The notes below the pieces were generated by a model. That model saw only the letters and a program-made list of their open reading frames with translations. It was not told where the DNA came from and did not search any database. Below are positions 33,464-43,280 of a DNA stretch of 64,000 bases, one piece after another. How positions within the stretch are numbered: the first letter of the stretch is position 1; each line of letters begins with the position of its first letter. Where the stretch lies: positions 1 to 64,000 of the forward strand of contig NZ_FNHS01000014.1 in the NCBI RefSeq assembly GCF_900103445.1. The letters run 5' to 3'. The position numbers and the translations under genes were made by a program. Source of the stretch: Methylobacterium phyllostachyos. Lineage in GTDB: Bacteria > Pseudomonadota > Alphaproteobacteria > Rhizobiales > Beijerinckiaceae.

Positions 33464-34371
33464 TGGCGACGCATCCCGACATCCGCGCGGCGGCCTCGGC
33501 CCCGCCGGTGCTCACCGTCGAGCATCTCACCATGCGGTTCGGCGGGCTGGTGGCCGTCTCCGACCTGTCCTTCGCGGCCAGGCGCGGCGACATCACCGCG
33601 CTGATCGGCCCGAACGGGGCCGGCAAGACCACGGTGTTCAACTGCATCACCGGCTTCTACAAGCCGACTGAGGGCATGCTGACCCTGGCGCACGCGGATG
33701 GCACCACGCATCTGCTGGAGCGGTTGCCGAACCACGAGGTGAACCGCACCGCCCGGGTCGCGCGTACCTTCCAGAACATCCGCCTGTTCCAGGGCATGAC
33801 AGTGCTGGAGAACCTGCTGGTCGCCCAGCACAAGCCGCTGATGCGCGCCTCCGGCTACACGGTACTCGGCCTGCTCGGGCTCAAGACCTTCCGGGACGCG
33901 CAGGAGGCGGCGATCGAGCGCGCCAAGGCGTGGCTGACGCGCATCGACCTGATGAGCCGGGCCGACGATCCGGCCGGCGCCCTGCCGTATGGCGCGCAAC
34001 GGCGCCTGGAGATCGCCCGGGCGATGTGCACCGATCCGGTGCTGCTCTGCCTCGACGAGCCGGCGGCGGGCCTGAACCCCCGGGAATCGGCCGAGCTGAA
34101 TGGCCTCCTGCGCCACATCCGTGACGAGCACGACACCTCGGTCCTGCTGATCGAGCACGACATGTCGGTGGTGATGGAGATCTCAGACCACGTGGTGGTG
34201 CTCGATTACGGCCAGAAGATCGCCGACGGCACGCCCGCCGAGGTCCGCTCCGATCCCAAGGTGATCGCCGCCTATCTCGGCGTCGAGGACGAGGAGGTGG
34301 AGGCCGTGGAGGCCGAGGTCGGGATCAGCGTGCCGCATGGCGACGACGCCCATACGGGAGCCCCGGCATGA
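33463..34371 (+). CDS. livG: Branched-chain amino acid ABC ATPase LivG
   Basis: The 302-residue ATPase has Walker A GPNGAGKTT, the Q-loop in ARTFQNIRLFQGMTVLEN, Walker B LLCLDEPAAGLNP and the H-loop in LLIEHDMSVV. The ABC signature is unusual: LPYGAQRRLEIARA rather than LSGGQ, as is normal for LivG proteins. The C-terminus extends past the standard end with an acidic stretch (EDEEVEAVEAEVG). It overlaps livF by four bases (ATGA). Confidence 0.95.
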   Translation: MATHPDIRAAASAPPVLTVEHLTMRFGGLVAVSDLSFAARRGDITALIGPNGAGKTTVFNCITGFYKPTEGMLTLAHADGTTHLLERLPNHEVNRTARVARTFQNIRLFQGMTVLENLLVAQHKPLMRASGYTVLGLLGLKTFRDAQEAAIERAKAWLTRIDLMSRADDPAGALPYGAQRRLEIARAMCTDPVLLCLDEPAAGLNPRESAELNGLLRHIRDEHDTSVLLIEHDMSVVMEISDHVVVLDYGQKIADGTPAEVRSDPKVIAAYLGVEDEEVEAVEAEVGISVPHGDDAHTGAPA

Positions 34372-35165
34372 GCGTCGCCGGCATCAACGTCCTGGTCGAG
34401 GAGACGCGGGCGATCCAGGCGGGACGGAAGCCGCCGCTCCTCGCTGTGCGTGACGTCTCGACCTATTACGGCAGCGTCGCCGCGCTCCGGGGCGTCGATC
34501 TCGACGTCGCCGAGGGCGAGATCGTCACGCTGATCGGCGCCAACGGCGCCGGCAAGTCGACCCTGATGATGACGATCTTCGGCAGCCCCCAGGCGCGCTC
34601 GGGCACGATCACCTATGACGGGCGCGACATCACCCGGATGCCGACCCACGCCATCGCCCGGCTCGCCATCGCCCAGTCGCCGGAGGGCCGCCGGGTCTTC
34701 CCGCGCATGAGCGTATACGAGAATCTCCAGATGGGCGCGGCGCTTCATGACGGGCGCTTCTTCGCCGAGGATCTGGAGAAGGTCTGCGTGCTGTTCCCCC
34801 GGGTGAAGGAGCGCCTGAACCAGCGCGCCGGCACCATGTCGGGGGGCGAGCAGCAGATGCTGGCCATCGCCCGGGCGTTGATGAGCCGCCCGCGCCTGCT
34901 GCTCCTCGACGAGCCGTCGCTCGGCCTCGCGCCGCTCGTCGTGAAGGGCATCTTCGACGCGATCCGGGAACTGAACCGGACCGAGGGCATGACGATCTTC
35001 CTCGTCGAGCAGAACGCGTACCATGCCCTGAAGCTCGCCCATCGCGGCTACGTGCTGGTCAACGGCCGGGTCACGATGAGCGGCACCGGCCGCGCGCTGC
35101 TCGACGATCCGAACGTCCAGGCCGCCTATCTGGAGGGGGGCCATGCCGGCCCGGTGGGGGCATGA
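34368..35165 (+). CDS. livF: Branched-chain amino acid ABC ATPase LivF
   Basis: The 265-residue ATPase has Walker A GANGAGKST, the signature MSGGEQQMLAIARAL, Walker B LLLLDEPSLGLAP and the H-loop LVEQN typical of LivF. About 25 residues precede the usual LLAVRDVSTYYG start, so the ATG at 34368, which overlaps the livG stop, gives a short N-terminal extension. Its own last bases overlap the next gene by ATGA. Confidence 0.95.
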   Translation: MSVAGINVLVEETRAIQAGRKPPLLAVRDVSTYYGSVAALRGVDLDVAEGEIVTLIGANGAGKSTLMMTIFGSPQARSGTITYDGRDITRMPTHAIARLAIAQSPEGRRVFPRMSVYENLQMGAALHDGRFFAEDLEKVCVLFPRVKERLNQRAGTMSGGEQQMLAIARALMSRPRLLLLDEPSLGLAPLVVKGIFDAIRELNRTEGMTIFLVEQNAYHALKLAHRGYVLVNGRVTMSGTGRALLDDPNVQAAYLEGGHAGPVGA

Positions 35166-35539
35166 GCATGCTGCAGGGGCTTCTCTACGAGGAGGATTCG
35201 GCTGGCCTGTTCCTGCTCGTCACCGTGGTGATGGGCGGCTGGGCCGGCTGGATGGCCGCGCGCGGCATCGCTCGGGGCTGGCGGCCGTTCTGGCAATGCG
35301 CCCTGGCGCTGCTCCTCGTGGCGGCCGCCGTGCGCTTCATCCACTATGCCCTGTTTTCGGGCACGCTGCTGTCGCTGCACTACTATGCGGTCGACGCGCT
35401 CGTGGTCATGATCATCGGCGCGGCGGGCTTCCGCTACACGCGGACGCGCCAGATGACGAGCCAGTACCGCTGGCTCTACGAGAAGACCTCCCCGCTGACA
35501 TGGCGCGAACGGGCGCCGGAAGCGGGCGGGGTCCGATGA
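35162..35539 (+). CDS. Small membrane protein in the liv operon (DUF6867-like)
   Basis: The 125-residue product has three to four hydrophobic segments (GLFLLVTVVMGGWAGWMAA, ALALLLVAAAVRFIHYALF, YYAVDALVVMIIGAAGFRY) and a basic C-terminus (MTSQYRWLYEKTSPLTWR). It resembles what I recall as DUF6867, small membrane proteins encoded in liv operons of Rhizobiales; I could not check this. The start is inside the livF stop (ATGA) and the binding protein gene follows 49 bases on, which argues for a role with this transporter. Confidence 0.8.
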   Translation: MSMLQGLLYEEDSAGLFLLVTVVMGGWAGWMAARGIARGWRPFWQCALALLLVAAAVRFIHYALFSGTLLSLHYYAVDALVVMIIGAAGFRYTRTRQMTSQYRWLYEKTSPLTWRERAPEAGGVR

Positions 35540-35588
35540 GTGCGGCCGGATCCGCACGTGCGGTCCTGACCATAGGGGAAGAACGCTG

Positions 35589-36710
<1,122 letters not shown>

Positions 36711-36744
36711 AACCCGGCGGCCCTCCCGTCCCGTCCCACCGCCC

Positions 36745-36785
36745 GACGCCGCTCCGCATCACTCCGCGGGGCGGCGTCGCTGTTT
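36745..36785 (+). terminator. Terminator of the liv operon
   Basis: GACGCCGC (36745-36752) and GCGGCGTC (36771-36778) form an 8-base stem with an internal CCGC/GCGG extension, followed by GCTGTTT. It lies 35 bases past the binding-protein stop. The rest of the gap to 37106 shows no gene. Confidence 0.72.
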
Positions 36786-37106
36786 GAGACGCGGCGAATT
36801 CGTCAGCTTTGACTGCGGATACGTCCTCAGGACCCCGTGCGTACGCCTAAGAAGTGTGCATGATGCCGCCGGCGCGAGCGGTAGGCCGGCTCGACGTCAT
36901 GGAGGAGGCCATGCGGGGGACAGGGGGCGCGTCTTCGGGCGCCGTCACAAGCTTGGCTGGACCCTGTCGGTATTCCGCCGCGTTCGCGCGCGGCGCTTCG
37001 ACCCGCCTCCCGGCACCATCATTGCAAAGGCGTCGCCCGAGCGGGCGGGCCCGCAGGTCCAGCCGCCAGCCGACCTCGTTCGGCTCGATTCAGGAGTTCC
37101 GTACCG

Positions 37107-38030
37107 ATGCAGTTTGATATCGCTCGCCGCGGCGTCGCCGCGGCGCTGGGCCTGACCCTCGCCCTCGCCCCCTTCAGCCTCCGGGCCGAGGAGCTGACCG
37201 GCACCCTCAAGAAGGTGAAGGACGCCAACGCCATCGTGATCGGCTACCGCGACGCCTCCGTGCCGTTCTCGTATCTTGGCGGCGACGAGAAGCCGATCGG
37301 GTACGCGCTGGACATCTGCTACAAGATCGCCGACGCCGTGAAGGCCAAGCTCAACCTCCCGAACCTGCAGGTGAAGCTGAACCCGGTCACCTCCGCCACC
37401 CGCATCCCGCTGATGGCCAACGGCACGATCGACCTCGAATGCGGCTCGACCACCAACAACGCCGACCGCGAGAAGCAGGTGTGGTTCACCAACTCGCACT
37501 TCCTGACCGCGACCCGGTATGTCTCGAAGAAGTCGGCCAACCTGCACACGATCGAGGACCTGAAGGGCAAGACGGTCGTGTCGACCTCCGGCACCACGAA
37601 CATCCGGCAGATCAACGAGGCCAACACGGAGCGCAAGCTCGGCCTGACGATCCTGCCCGCCAAGGATCACGCCGAAGCGTTCCTGATGGTCGAGACCGGC
37701 CGCGCCGCCGCCTTCGTGATGGACGACGTGCTGCTCGCCTCGCTGGCCGCCTCGTCGAAGGATCCGTCGGCCTACGAGATCTCCACCGAGGCCCTGTCGA
37801 AGCCTGAGCCCTACGGCATCATGCTGCGCAAGGACGATACGGAGTTCAAGAAGGTCGCGGACGACGCCACCGCCAAGCTCTATACGAGCCCCGAGGGCAA
37901 GGCGCTCTACGACAAGTGGTTCACCCAGGCGATCCCGCCGCGCAACATCAACCTCAACCTGCCGATGAGCGCGGAGATGAAGAAGCAGTTCGCCCACCCG
38001 ATCGCCAGCCCGGATCCGGCTGCCTACTGA
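37107..38030 (+). CDS. gltI: Glutamate/aspartate ABC binding protein
   Basis: The 307-residue product has a signal peptide (cleavage near FSLRA-EEL) and the GltI pattern: TGTLKKVKDANAIVIGYRD, PIGYALDICYKIADAV, IDLECGSTTNNADREKQV and AAFVMDDVLLASLA. It delivers acidic amino acids to GltJKL. It is the first gene of the gltI-J-K-L operon and is separated from gltJ by a 249-base gap holding a long palindrome. A paralogue lies at 28696. Confidence 0.94.
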   Translation: MQFDIARRGVAAALGLTLALAPFSLRAEELTGTLKKVKDANAIVIGYRDASVPFSYLGGDEKPIGYALDICYKIADAVKAKLNLPNLQVKLNPVTSATRIPLMANGTIDLECGSTTNNADREKQVWFTNSHFLTATRYVSKKSANLHTIEDLKGKTVVSTSGTTNIRQINEANTERKLGLTILPAKDHAEAFLMVETGRAAAFVMDDVLLASLAASSKDPSAYEISTEALSKPEPYGIMLRKDDTEFKKVADDATAKLYTSPEGKALYDKWFTQAIPPRNINLNLPMSAEMKKQFAHPIASPDPAAY

Positions 38031-38113
38031 GATCGGTCCAAGGCGATGAGGCGCACCGCGGGCAAGGGCCTGCGGTGCGTCGCGTAAGGTTCGTAGTCGA
38101 AGGCCCTCCAATC

Positions 38114-38236
38114 CTCACCCTCATCCTGAGGTGCCGAAGCGCAGCGGAGGCCTCAAAGGAGCCCTCCAGGGATCGCAGCGCCCTCTGGAGCCTTCCTTCG
38201 AGGCCCGCTTCGCGGTCACCTCAGGATGGGGGTGAG
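38114..38236. repeat. Long palindromic element between gltI and gltJ
   Basis: The outer arms, 38114-38133 and 38217-38236, are complementary in 19 of 20 positions (CTCACCCTCATCCTGAGGTG and its complement). Inside, further complementary blocks (GGCCTC/GAGGCC, CCCTCCAGGG/CCCTCTGGAG) extend it to one roughly 120-base hairpin. The sequence style is that of a dispersed palindromic repeat. In an operon it would shield the upstream gltI mRNA. Confidence 0.8.
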
Positions 38237-38279
38237 CGTGGGACGGACCGAATAAGCAGCATCTCTCAGAAGCAGCGCG

Positions 38280-39002
38280 ATGAACTACAACTGGAACTGG
38301 CGGATCTTCTTCGATGCCTCGCCTGAGGGCAACGGCACGTATCTCGACATGCTGCTCTCCGGGCTCATGTGGACGATCGCCACCGCGCTCTGCTCGTGGA
38401 TCATCGCGTTCTTCTTAGGGTCGCTGATCGGCGTGCTGCGCACCCTGCCGTCGAAGACCGCGAACGCGATCGGCACGGCCTATGTCGAGCTGTTCCGCAA
38501 CGTGCCGCTGCTGGTGCAGATGTTCCTCTGGTACTTCGTGATGCCGGAGGTCGTTCCGACCCGGATCGGCGACGCGATCAAGCAATTGCCGGACGCGCCG
38601 TTCTACACCGCGGTGGTGTGCCTCGGCTTCTTCACCGCCTCGCGGGTGGCCGAGCAGGTCCGCGCCGGCATCCAGGCGCTGCCGCGGGGCCAGCGCATGG
38701 CCGGCACGGCCATGGGCTTCACCACCTACCAGACCTACCGCTACGTGCTGCTGCCCAATGCCTACCGGATCATCCTGCCGCCGATGACCTCGGAATTCCT
38801 CAACAACCTGAAGAACACGTCGGTCGCCCTGACCATCGGCCTCTTGGAACTGACCGCCCGGGCTCGCTCGATGCAGGAATTCTCCTTCCAGGTGTTCGAG
38901 GCGTTCACGGCCGCGACCTTGCTGTACGTGATCATCAACCTCGTGGTCGTCACGGCGGCGACCTTCCTGGAGAAGGCGGTCGCCATCCCCGGCCAGCGCT
39001 GA
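38280..39002 (+). CDS. gltJ: Glutamate/aspartate ABC permease GltJ
   Basis: The 240-residue permease has five or so helices and the binding-protein-dependent permease loop ALPRGQRMAGTAMGFTTYQTY. The N-terminus MNYNWNWRIFFDASPEGNGTYLD is typical of GltJ. AYVELFRNVPLLVQMFLWYF is the usual polar amino acid permease motif. It pairs with GltK. A 51-base gap leads to gltK. Confidence 0.95.
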   Translation: MNYNWNWRIFFDASPEGNGTYLDMLLSGLMWTIATALCSWIIAFFLGSLIGVLRTLPSKTANAIGTAYVELFRNVPLLVQMFLWYFVMPEVVPTRIGDAIKQLPDAPFYTAVVCLGFFTASRVAEQVRAGIQALPRGQRMAGTAMGFTTYQTYRYVLLPNAYRIILPPMTSEFLNNLKNTSVALTIGLLELTARARSMQEFSFQVFEAFTAATLLYVIINLVVVTAATFLEKAVAIPGQR

Positions 39003-39053
39003 GGACAGCCCGCCCCCGATCCCCCGCCCGACGGCCACCGCGAACAGGCGCCG

Positions 39054-39746
39054 ATGCTCTCGAACTTCGATTTCTCCGTCATCGTCCAGTCCCTGCCCTA
39101 CCTGTTCGGGCAGGGCATGGTCTTCACCGTGACGCTCACCGCCATGGCGGCCGTGGGCGGCGTGATCATCGGCACGCTGCTGGCGATGGCCCGGCTCTCG
39201 GGCGTGCCCGGCCTCACCCAGGTCGCCAAGGGCTATGTCGAGCTGTGCCGCTCGCTGCCGCTGGTGCTGGTGATCTTCTGGTTCTACTTCCTGGTGCCGT
39301 ATATCGGCGCCTACGTGACCGGGTCCTCGACGCCGATTCAGGTCGGTGCCTTCCCGTCGGCGCTGATCACCTTCATGGCCTTCGAGGCGGCCTATTTCTC
39401 GGAGATCATGCGGGCGGGCATCCAGTCGATCCCTAAGGGCCAGACCGCCGCCGCGCAGGCTTTGGGCATGAACTACTGGCAGACGATGGGCAACGTCGTC
39501 CTGCCCCAGGCCTTCCGCAACATGCTGCCGCTGCTGCTGACCCAGACGATCGTGCTGTTCCAGGATACCTCGCTGGTCTACGTGCTCTCGCTGACAGACT
39601 TTATGGGCGCCGCCTCGAAGGTGGCCCAGCGCGACGGCCGCCTCGTCGAGATGTATATCTTCGCGGCGGTCGTCTACTTTGTGATCTGCTTCTCGGCCTC
39701 GTTCCTGGTGCGCCGCCTGCAGCGCCGCGTGGCCATCATCCGCTGA
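39054..39746 (+). CDS. gltK: Glutamate/aspartate ABC permease GltK
   Basis: GltK (230 residues) begins MLSNFDFSVIVQSLPYLFGQ and has the family motifs GYVELCRSLPLVLVIFWFY and the ATPase-contact loop SIPKGQTAAAQALGMNYWQT. It is the second half of the transmembrane pore with GltJ. It is followed 19 bases on by gltL. Length and topology (five helices) are standard. Confidence 0.95.
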   Translation: MLSNFDFSVIVQSLPYLFGQGMVFTVTLTAMAAVGGVIIGTLLAMARLSGVPGLTQVAKGYVELCRSLPLVLVIFWFYFLVPYIGAYVTGSSTPIQVGAFPSALITFMAFEAAYFSEIMRAGIQSIPKGQTAAAQALGMNYWQTMGNVVLPQAFRNMLPLLLTQTIVLFQDTSLVYVLSLTDFMGAASKVAQRDGRLVEMYIFAAVVYFVICFSASFLVRRLQRRVAIIR

Positions 39747-39765
39747 CCGACACTGGAGACCGCGT

Positions 39766-40626
39766 ATGACCTCGTCCCCGATGCCGGCCCCGCACGCCAC
39801 CGAGCCCGCCGCCGAGGCGGCCTATGCGCCGGCGGATGCGGGCCTCCAGCCCGGCCACCTCGTCTCCGGCGTGCCCCAGGCGGCGCCCGGCGAGACGATG
39901 ATCGCCATCGACAACATCAGCAAATGGTACGGCGACTTCCAGGTGCTGACGAACTGCACCACCAAGGTCGCCAAGGGCGAGGTCGTGGTGGTCTGTGGCC
40001 CCTCGGGCTCGGGCAAGTCGACCCTGATCAAATGCGTCAACGCCCTGGAGCCGTTCCAGAAGGGCCAGATCACGGTGGCGGGCACCAAGGTCGTCGACAA
40101 GGGGACCAACCTGCCCAAGCTCCGCTCGCGGGTCGGCATGGTGTTCCAGCATTTCGAGCTGTTCCCGCACCTGTCGATCACCGACAACCTCACCATCGCC
40201 CAGCGCAAGGTGCTCGGCCGCAGCGCCGAGGACGCCAAGAAGCGCGGGCTCGACCTGCTCGCCCGGGTCGGCCTCGGGGCGCATGCCACGAAATTCCCGG
40301 GCCAGCTCTCCGGCGGCCAGCAGCAGCGCGTGGCGATTGCCCGGGCGCTTGCCATGAACCCGGTGGTGATGCTGTTCGACGAGCCGACCTCGGCCCTCGA
40401 CCCCGAGATGGTCGGCGAGGTGCTCGACGTGATGGTGGAGCTCGCCAAGGAGGGCATGACCATGATGGTCGTGACCCACGAGATGGGCTTCGCCCGCAAG
40501 GTGGCCGACCGGGTGATCTTCATGGATCGCGGCGAGATCGTCGAGGACGCGAAGAAGGAGGACTTCTTCGGCAGCCCGCGGTCGGAGCGGGCGCAGACCT
40601 TCCTGTCGAAGATCCTGCAGCATTGA
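39766..40626 (+). CDS. gltL: Glutamate/aspartate ABC ATPase GltL
   Basis: The 286-residue frame has the polar amino acid ATPase motifs: Walker A GPSGSGKST, FQHFELFPHLSITDN (Q-loop), LSGGQQQRVAIARALA, Walker B VVMLFDEPTSALDPE and VVTHEMGFARKV. The first 44 residues before MIAIDNISKWYGDF are an Ala/Pro-rich stretch not found in standard GltL. The start could therefore be the ATG at 39898 instead; GGAGA before 39766 supports the longer form. Confidence 0.94.
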   Translation: MTSSPMPAPHATEPAAEAAYAPADAGLQPGHLVSGVPQAAPGETMIAIDNISKWYGDFQVLTNCTTKVAKGEVVVVCGPSGSGKSTLIKCVNALEPFQKGQITVAGTKVVDKGTNLPKLRSRVGMVFQHFELFPHLSITDNLTIAQRKVLGRSAEDAKKRGLDLLARVGLGAHATKFPGQLSGGQQQRVAIARALAMNPVVMLFDEPTSALDPEMVGEVLDVMVELAKEGMTMMVVTHEMGFARKVADRVIFMDRGEIVEDAKKEDFFGSPRSERAQTFLSKILQH

Positions 40627-41014
40627 GCGCGCCCAATCCCGGATCGCCGCGACGAGAGCTTCGCCCGTGCTTGGACTGCGCGCGGGCGCTACGCATCGGC
40701 GGATGAGATCCGGCGCGACGGACGTGGCCGCGCAAGCCGCACACCAGGCCGGACTCGCGGCGATCCAGCTGAATAGCTGATGGGTCAGGAGAGCGGCGCG
40801 TCCGAGCCGTTGAAGTGAGGCGGGCAAGGTGGACGGGCGCCGCCGCCGGCTCGCCGCAGGTGGTGGGTTGAACCCTGCGGGCGCGGCGGCAGTGTAGCGG
40901 CCGCGCCGCACCGAGCGTCGAAACCGTCGCAAGGGCGCCGCCGGAGCTTGACTGGCGAGCCGGCCGGGTCATCGTCCCCGGATGCAGGACCGCACATCCG
41001 CCGAGGCCCGCGCC
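40627..41014. other. Intergenic stretch after gltL
   Basis: No gene or clear regulatory structure is seen in these 388 bases. GC-rich inverted segments occur (for example around 40840-40915) but none has a T-run. Confidence 0.5.
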
Positions 41015-41476
41015 ATGCGCCCGATCCGTCACGGCCTTGCCCTCGGGCTGGCCCTCCTCGCCCTGGTCCAGCCGGCGCTCGCCCGCTCGGCGCGCGAGGA
41101 TATCGAGCCCGCCGAGGAGCGGGAATTCCCCTTCGATGCGCAGATTCCCGGCTGCCAGGACCCGTCGGTGCTGGAGCGGGTCTCGACCAACTTCGCCGAG
41201 AAGGAGGCGAAGTTCTGGAACTCGTCGATGACGATCCTGTCCTTCGACACGATCGAGCGCACCGCGTGGCGCCCCTGGGGGCTCGACACCTATCCCCGCC
41301 GCTTCTGCACCGCGACCGTGACGACCTCGGACGGCGTGCGCCGCAAGGTCGATTATTCGGTGCGCGAGAGCCTCGGCATCATCGGCGCGACCTGGGGCGT
41401 CGAGTTCTGCGTCCACGGGCTCGACCGCGACCTCGCCTATGCCTACGCCACCGCCTGCCGGATGGCGCGTCCCTGA
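41015..41476 (+). CDS. Conserved secreted protein of unknown function
   Basis: The 153-residue product (from MRPIRHG) has a signal peptide (LALGLALLALVQPALA) and a mature part with the conserved-looking phrases IPGCQDPSVLERV, FAEKEAKFWNSSMTI, RTAWRPWGLDTYPRRFCTA and a C-terminal FCVHGLDRDLAYAYATACRM. Four cysteines suggest two disulfides. I recognise it as a family widespread in alphaproteobacteria without known function. It is followed by an RNase T2 gene after 16 bases, so the two are probably co-expressed. Confidence 0.8.
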   Translation: MRPIRHGLALGLALLALVQPALARSAREDIEPAEEREFPFDAQIPGCQDPSVLERVSTNFAEKEAKFWNSSMTILSFDTIERTAWRPWGLDTYPRRFCTATVTTSDGVRRKVDYSVRESLGIIGATWGVEFCVHGLDRDLAYAYATACRMARP

Positions 41477-41492
41477 CGGTGCGAGCCTGACG

Positions 41493-42155
41493 ATGCGCGC
41501 TCGGGCCGCCTGCCTCGCCGCCCTGCTGCTCTCCGGGCCGGCCGCCGCCCAGGATTACGGCGGCTTCGCCCGCCGCGGCACCCCCGGCGAGTTCGACTTC
41601 TACGTGCTGGCTTTGTCGTGGTCGCCGACCTACTGCGCCGGGGCCGGTGAGCGCCGGGACGACGTCCAGTGCGCGCCCGGCCGCGGGCTCGGTTTCGTCG
41701 TCCACGGTCTGTGGCCGCAATACAGCCGCGGTTATCCCGAGAATTGCTCGGCCGTGGTGCGCGCGCCGACCCGGCAGGCGATCGAGGTGGCCGGGCAGGT
41801 CTATCCGAGCGAGGGGCTGGCCCGCTACGAATGGCGCAAGCACGGCACCTGCTCGGGCCTCGATCCGACGGCCTATTTCACCGCCGCCCGGGACGCCCGG
41901 CTGGCCGTGACGATTCCCGACACCCTCAAGGGCGGCGGCCCGGCGCAGACCCTGGCGCCCATCGAGATCGCCCGGCAGTTCGTCGCCGCCAATCGCGGCC
42001 TGCGCCCCGACATGATGGCGGTCACCTGCACGCGGGGGCAGCTGCAGGAGGTGCGCATCTGCTTCGGCAAGGACCTGAAGGGCTTCACCCCCTGCCCCGA
42101 GGTCGCCCGCGGCAATTGCCGCGCGCCGGAGATCACCCTCGACGCCGCGCGCTGA
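41493..42155 (+). CDS. Ribonuclease T2 family protein
   Basis: From MRARAACL the 220-residue product has a signal peptide (cleavage near AAAQ) and both RNase T2 active-site segments: CAS I as VVHGLWPQ (His71) and CAS II as YEWRKHGTCSG (His117). Cysteines are placed for the family disulfides. It is an exported, base-non-specific endoribonuclease. It lies directly after the small secreted protein and 54 bases before rlmJ. Confidence 0.93.
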   Translation: MRARAACLAALLLSGPAAAQDYGGFARRGTPGEFDFYVLALSWSPTYCAGAGERRDDVQCAPGRGLGFVVHGLWPQYSRGYPENCSAVVRAPTRQAIEVAGQVYPSEGLARYEWRKHGTCSGLDPTAYFTAARDARLAVTIPDTLKGGGPAQTLAPIEIARQFVAANRGLRPDMMAVTCTRGQLQEVRICFGKDLKGFTPCPEVARGNCRAPEITLDAAR

Positions 42156-42209
42156 TTTTTGGCCCCGGGCGCTGGACCCGGACCGCAGGATCCGCTTCAC
42201 GGCGTTCCC

Positions 42210-43058
42210 ATGAACTATCGGCACGCCTTCCACGCCGGCAACCATGCCGACGTGCTCAAGCACCTCGTGCTCGCGCGGGTGCTCGACCATCTGCGCCTCA
42301 AGGACAAGCCGTTCCGGGCGCTCGACGCCTTCGCGGGGCTCGGGGTCTACGACCTCGCGGCCGATGAGGCGTCCCGCACCGGCGAGTGGCGGGAGGGCTG
42401 GGGCCGGATGGACGTGCCCTTCGCGCCGCCCGTGGAGGCGCTGCTCGCCCCCTATCGGGCCGCGGTGGCGGCGGTACAGGCGCGGTTCGGCGCCACCGCC
42501 TATCCCGGCTCGCCCGCGGTGATCCGCGAGGCCCTGAGGCCCGGCGACAAGGGCGTGTTCGTCGAGCTGCATCCGGCCGATGCCGCGACGCTTCGGGGGC
42601 GCTACGAGCGCGATCCGCGCACGAAGGTCCTGAGCCTCGACGGATGGACCGCGGTCAACGCCCAGATCCCGCCGCCCGAGCGGCGCGGCCTCGTGCTGAT
42701 CGACCCGCCCTACGAGGTGCCGGGCGAGATCGAGCGGCTCGGCGCCCACCTGGCCCGGGCCGTGGCGAAGTGGCCGACCGGCGTGTTCCTCGCGTGGTAT
42801 CCGATCAAGGATGCGGCCGCCCTCGACCGCATGGTCCGGGATCTCGACGGCGCCCTGCCCCGTCCGGCTCTGCGCCTCGACCTGCTGATCGACCGACCCG
42901 ACGATCCGACGCGCCTGACCGGCAGCGGGATGATCGTCGTCAACCCGCCCTGGCGCCTCGCCGACGAGGCTCTCGTCTTCCTGCCGGCCCTCGCCGAGCG
43001 GTTGGCCCGGCAGGACTTCGGAGGGTTTCGCTGCGATCCGATCGGCCCCCAACTGTGA
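42210..43058 (+). CDS. rlmJ: 23S rRNA A2030 N6-methyltransferase RlmJ
   Basis: The 282-residue enzyme opens with the RlmJ signature MNYRHAFHAGNHADVLKHLV, has a SAM-binding region (FRALDAFAGLGVYDL) and the catalytic DPPY at residues 165-168 (VLIDPPYEVPGE). It modifies one adenine of 23S rRNA. The frame is open further upstream, but the canonical N-terminus fixes the ATG at 42210. Confidence 0.95.
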   Translation: MNYRHAFHAGNHADVLKHLVLARVLDHLRLKDKPFRALDAFAGLGVYDLAADEASRTGEWREGWGRMDVPFAPPVEALLAPYRAAVAAVQARFGATAYPGSPAVIREALRPGDKGVFVELHPADAATLRGRYERDPRTKVLSLDGWTAVNAQIPPPERRGLVLIDPPYEVPGEIERLGAHLARAVAKWPTGVFLAWYPIKDAAALDRMVRDLDGALPRPALRLDLLIDRPDDPTRLTGSGMIVVNPPWRLADEALVFLPALAERLARQDFGGFRCDPIGPQL

Positions 43059-43280
43059 TCGGGGAGCATTGTATCGCCCGCGGGAGATCGTTTCTCAATC
43101 ATCGCAAGCAGAAGACGCGGCCTGCCCATTCTTGTTGCCACAAAGACACATTTGAGCCGCGACCGATCGCAGCAATGTGAAAATGCCCAAAAACTATGCA
43201 ATTGCTACATGTTTGATTTTGTACCAACCGCGTGTCGATGTCAGCTTGGCCGTAGACCAATCCCAACGAGCGGCGATATC
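43059..43280 (+). promoter_or_regulatory. Upstream region of the porin gene
   Basis: This gap becomes AT-rich from about 43090 to 43230, unlike the coding sequence on either side, and probably holds the porin promoter and a long 5' leader. I cannot place -35/-10 elements with confidence. Confidence 0.4.
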
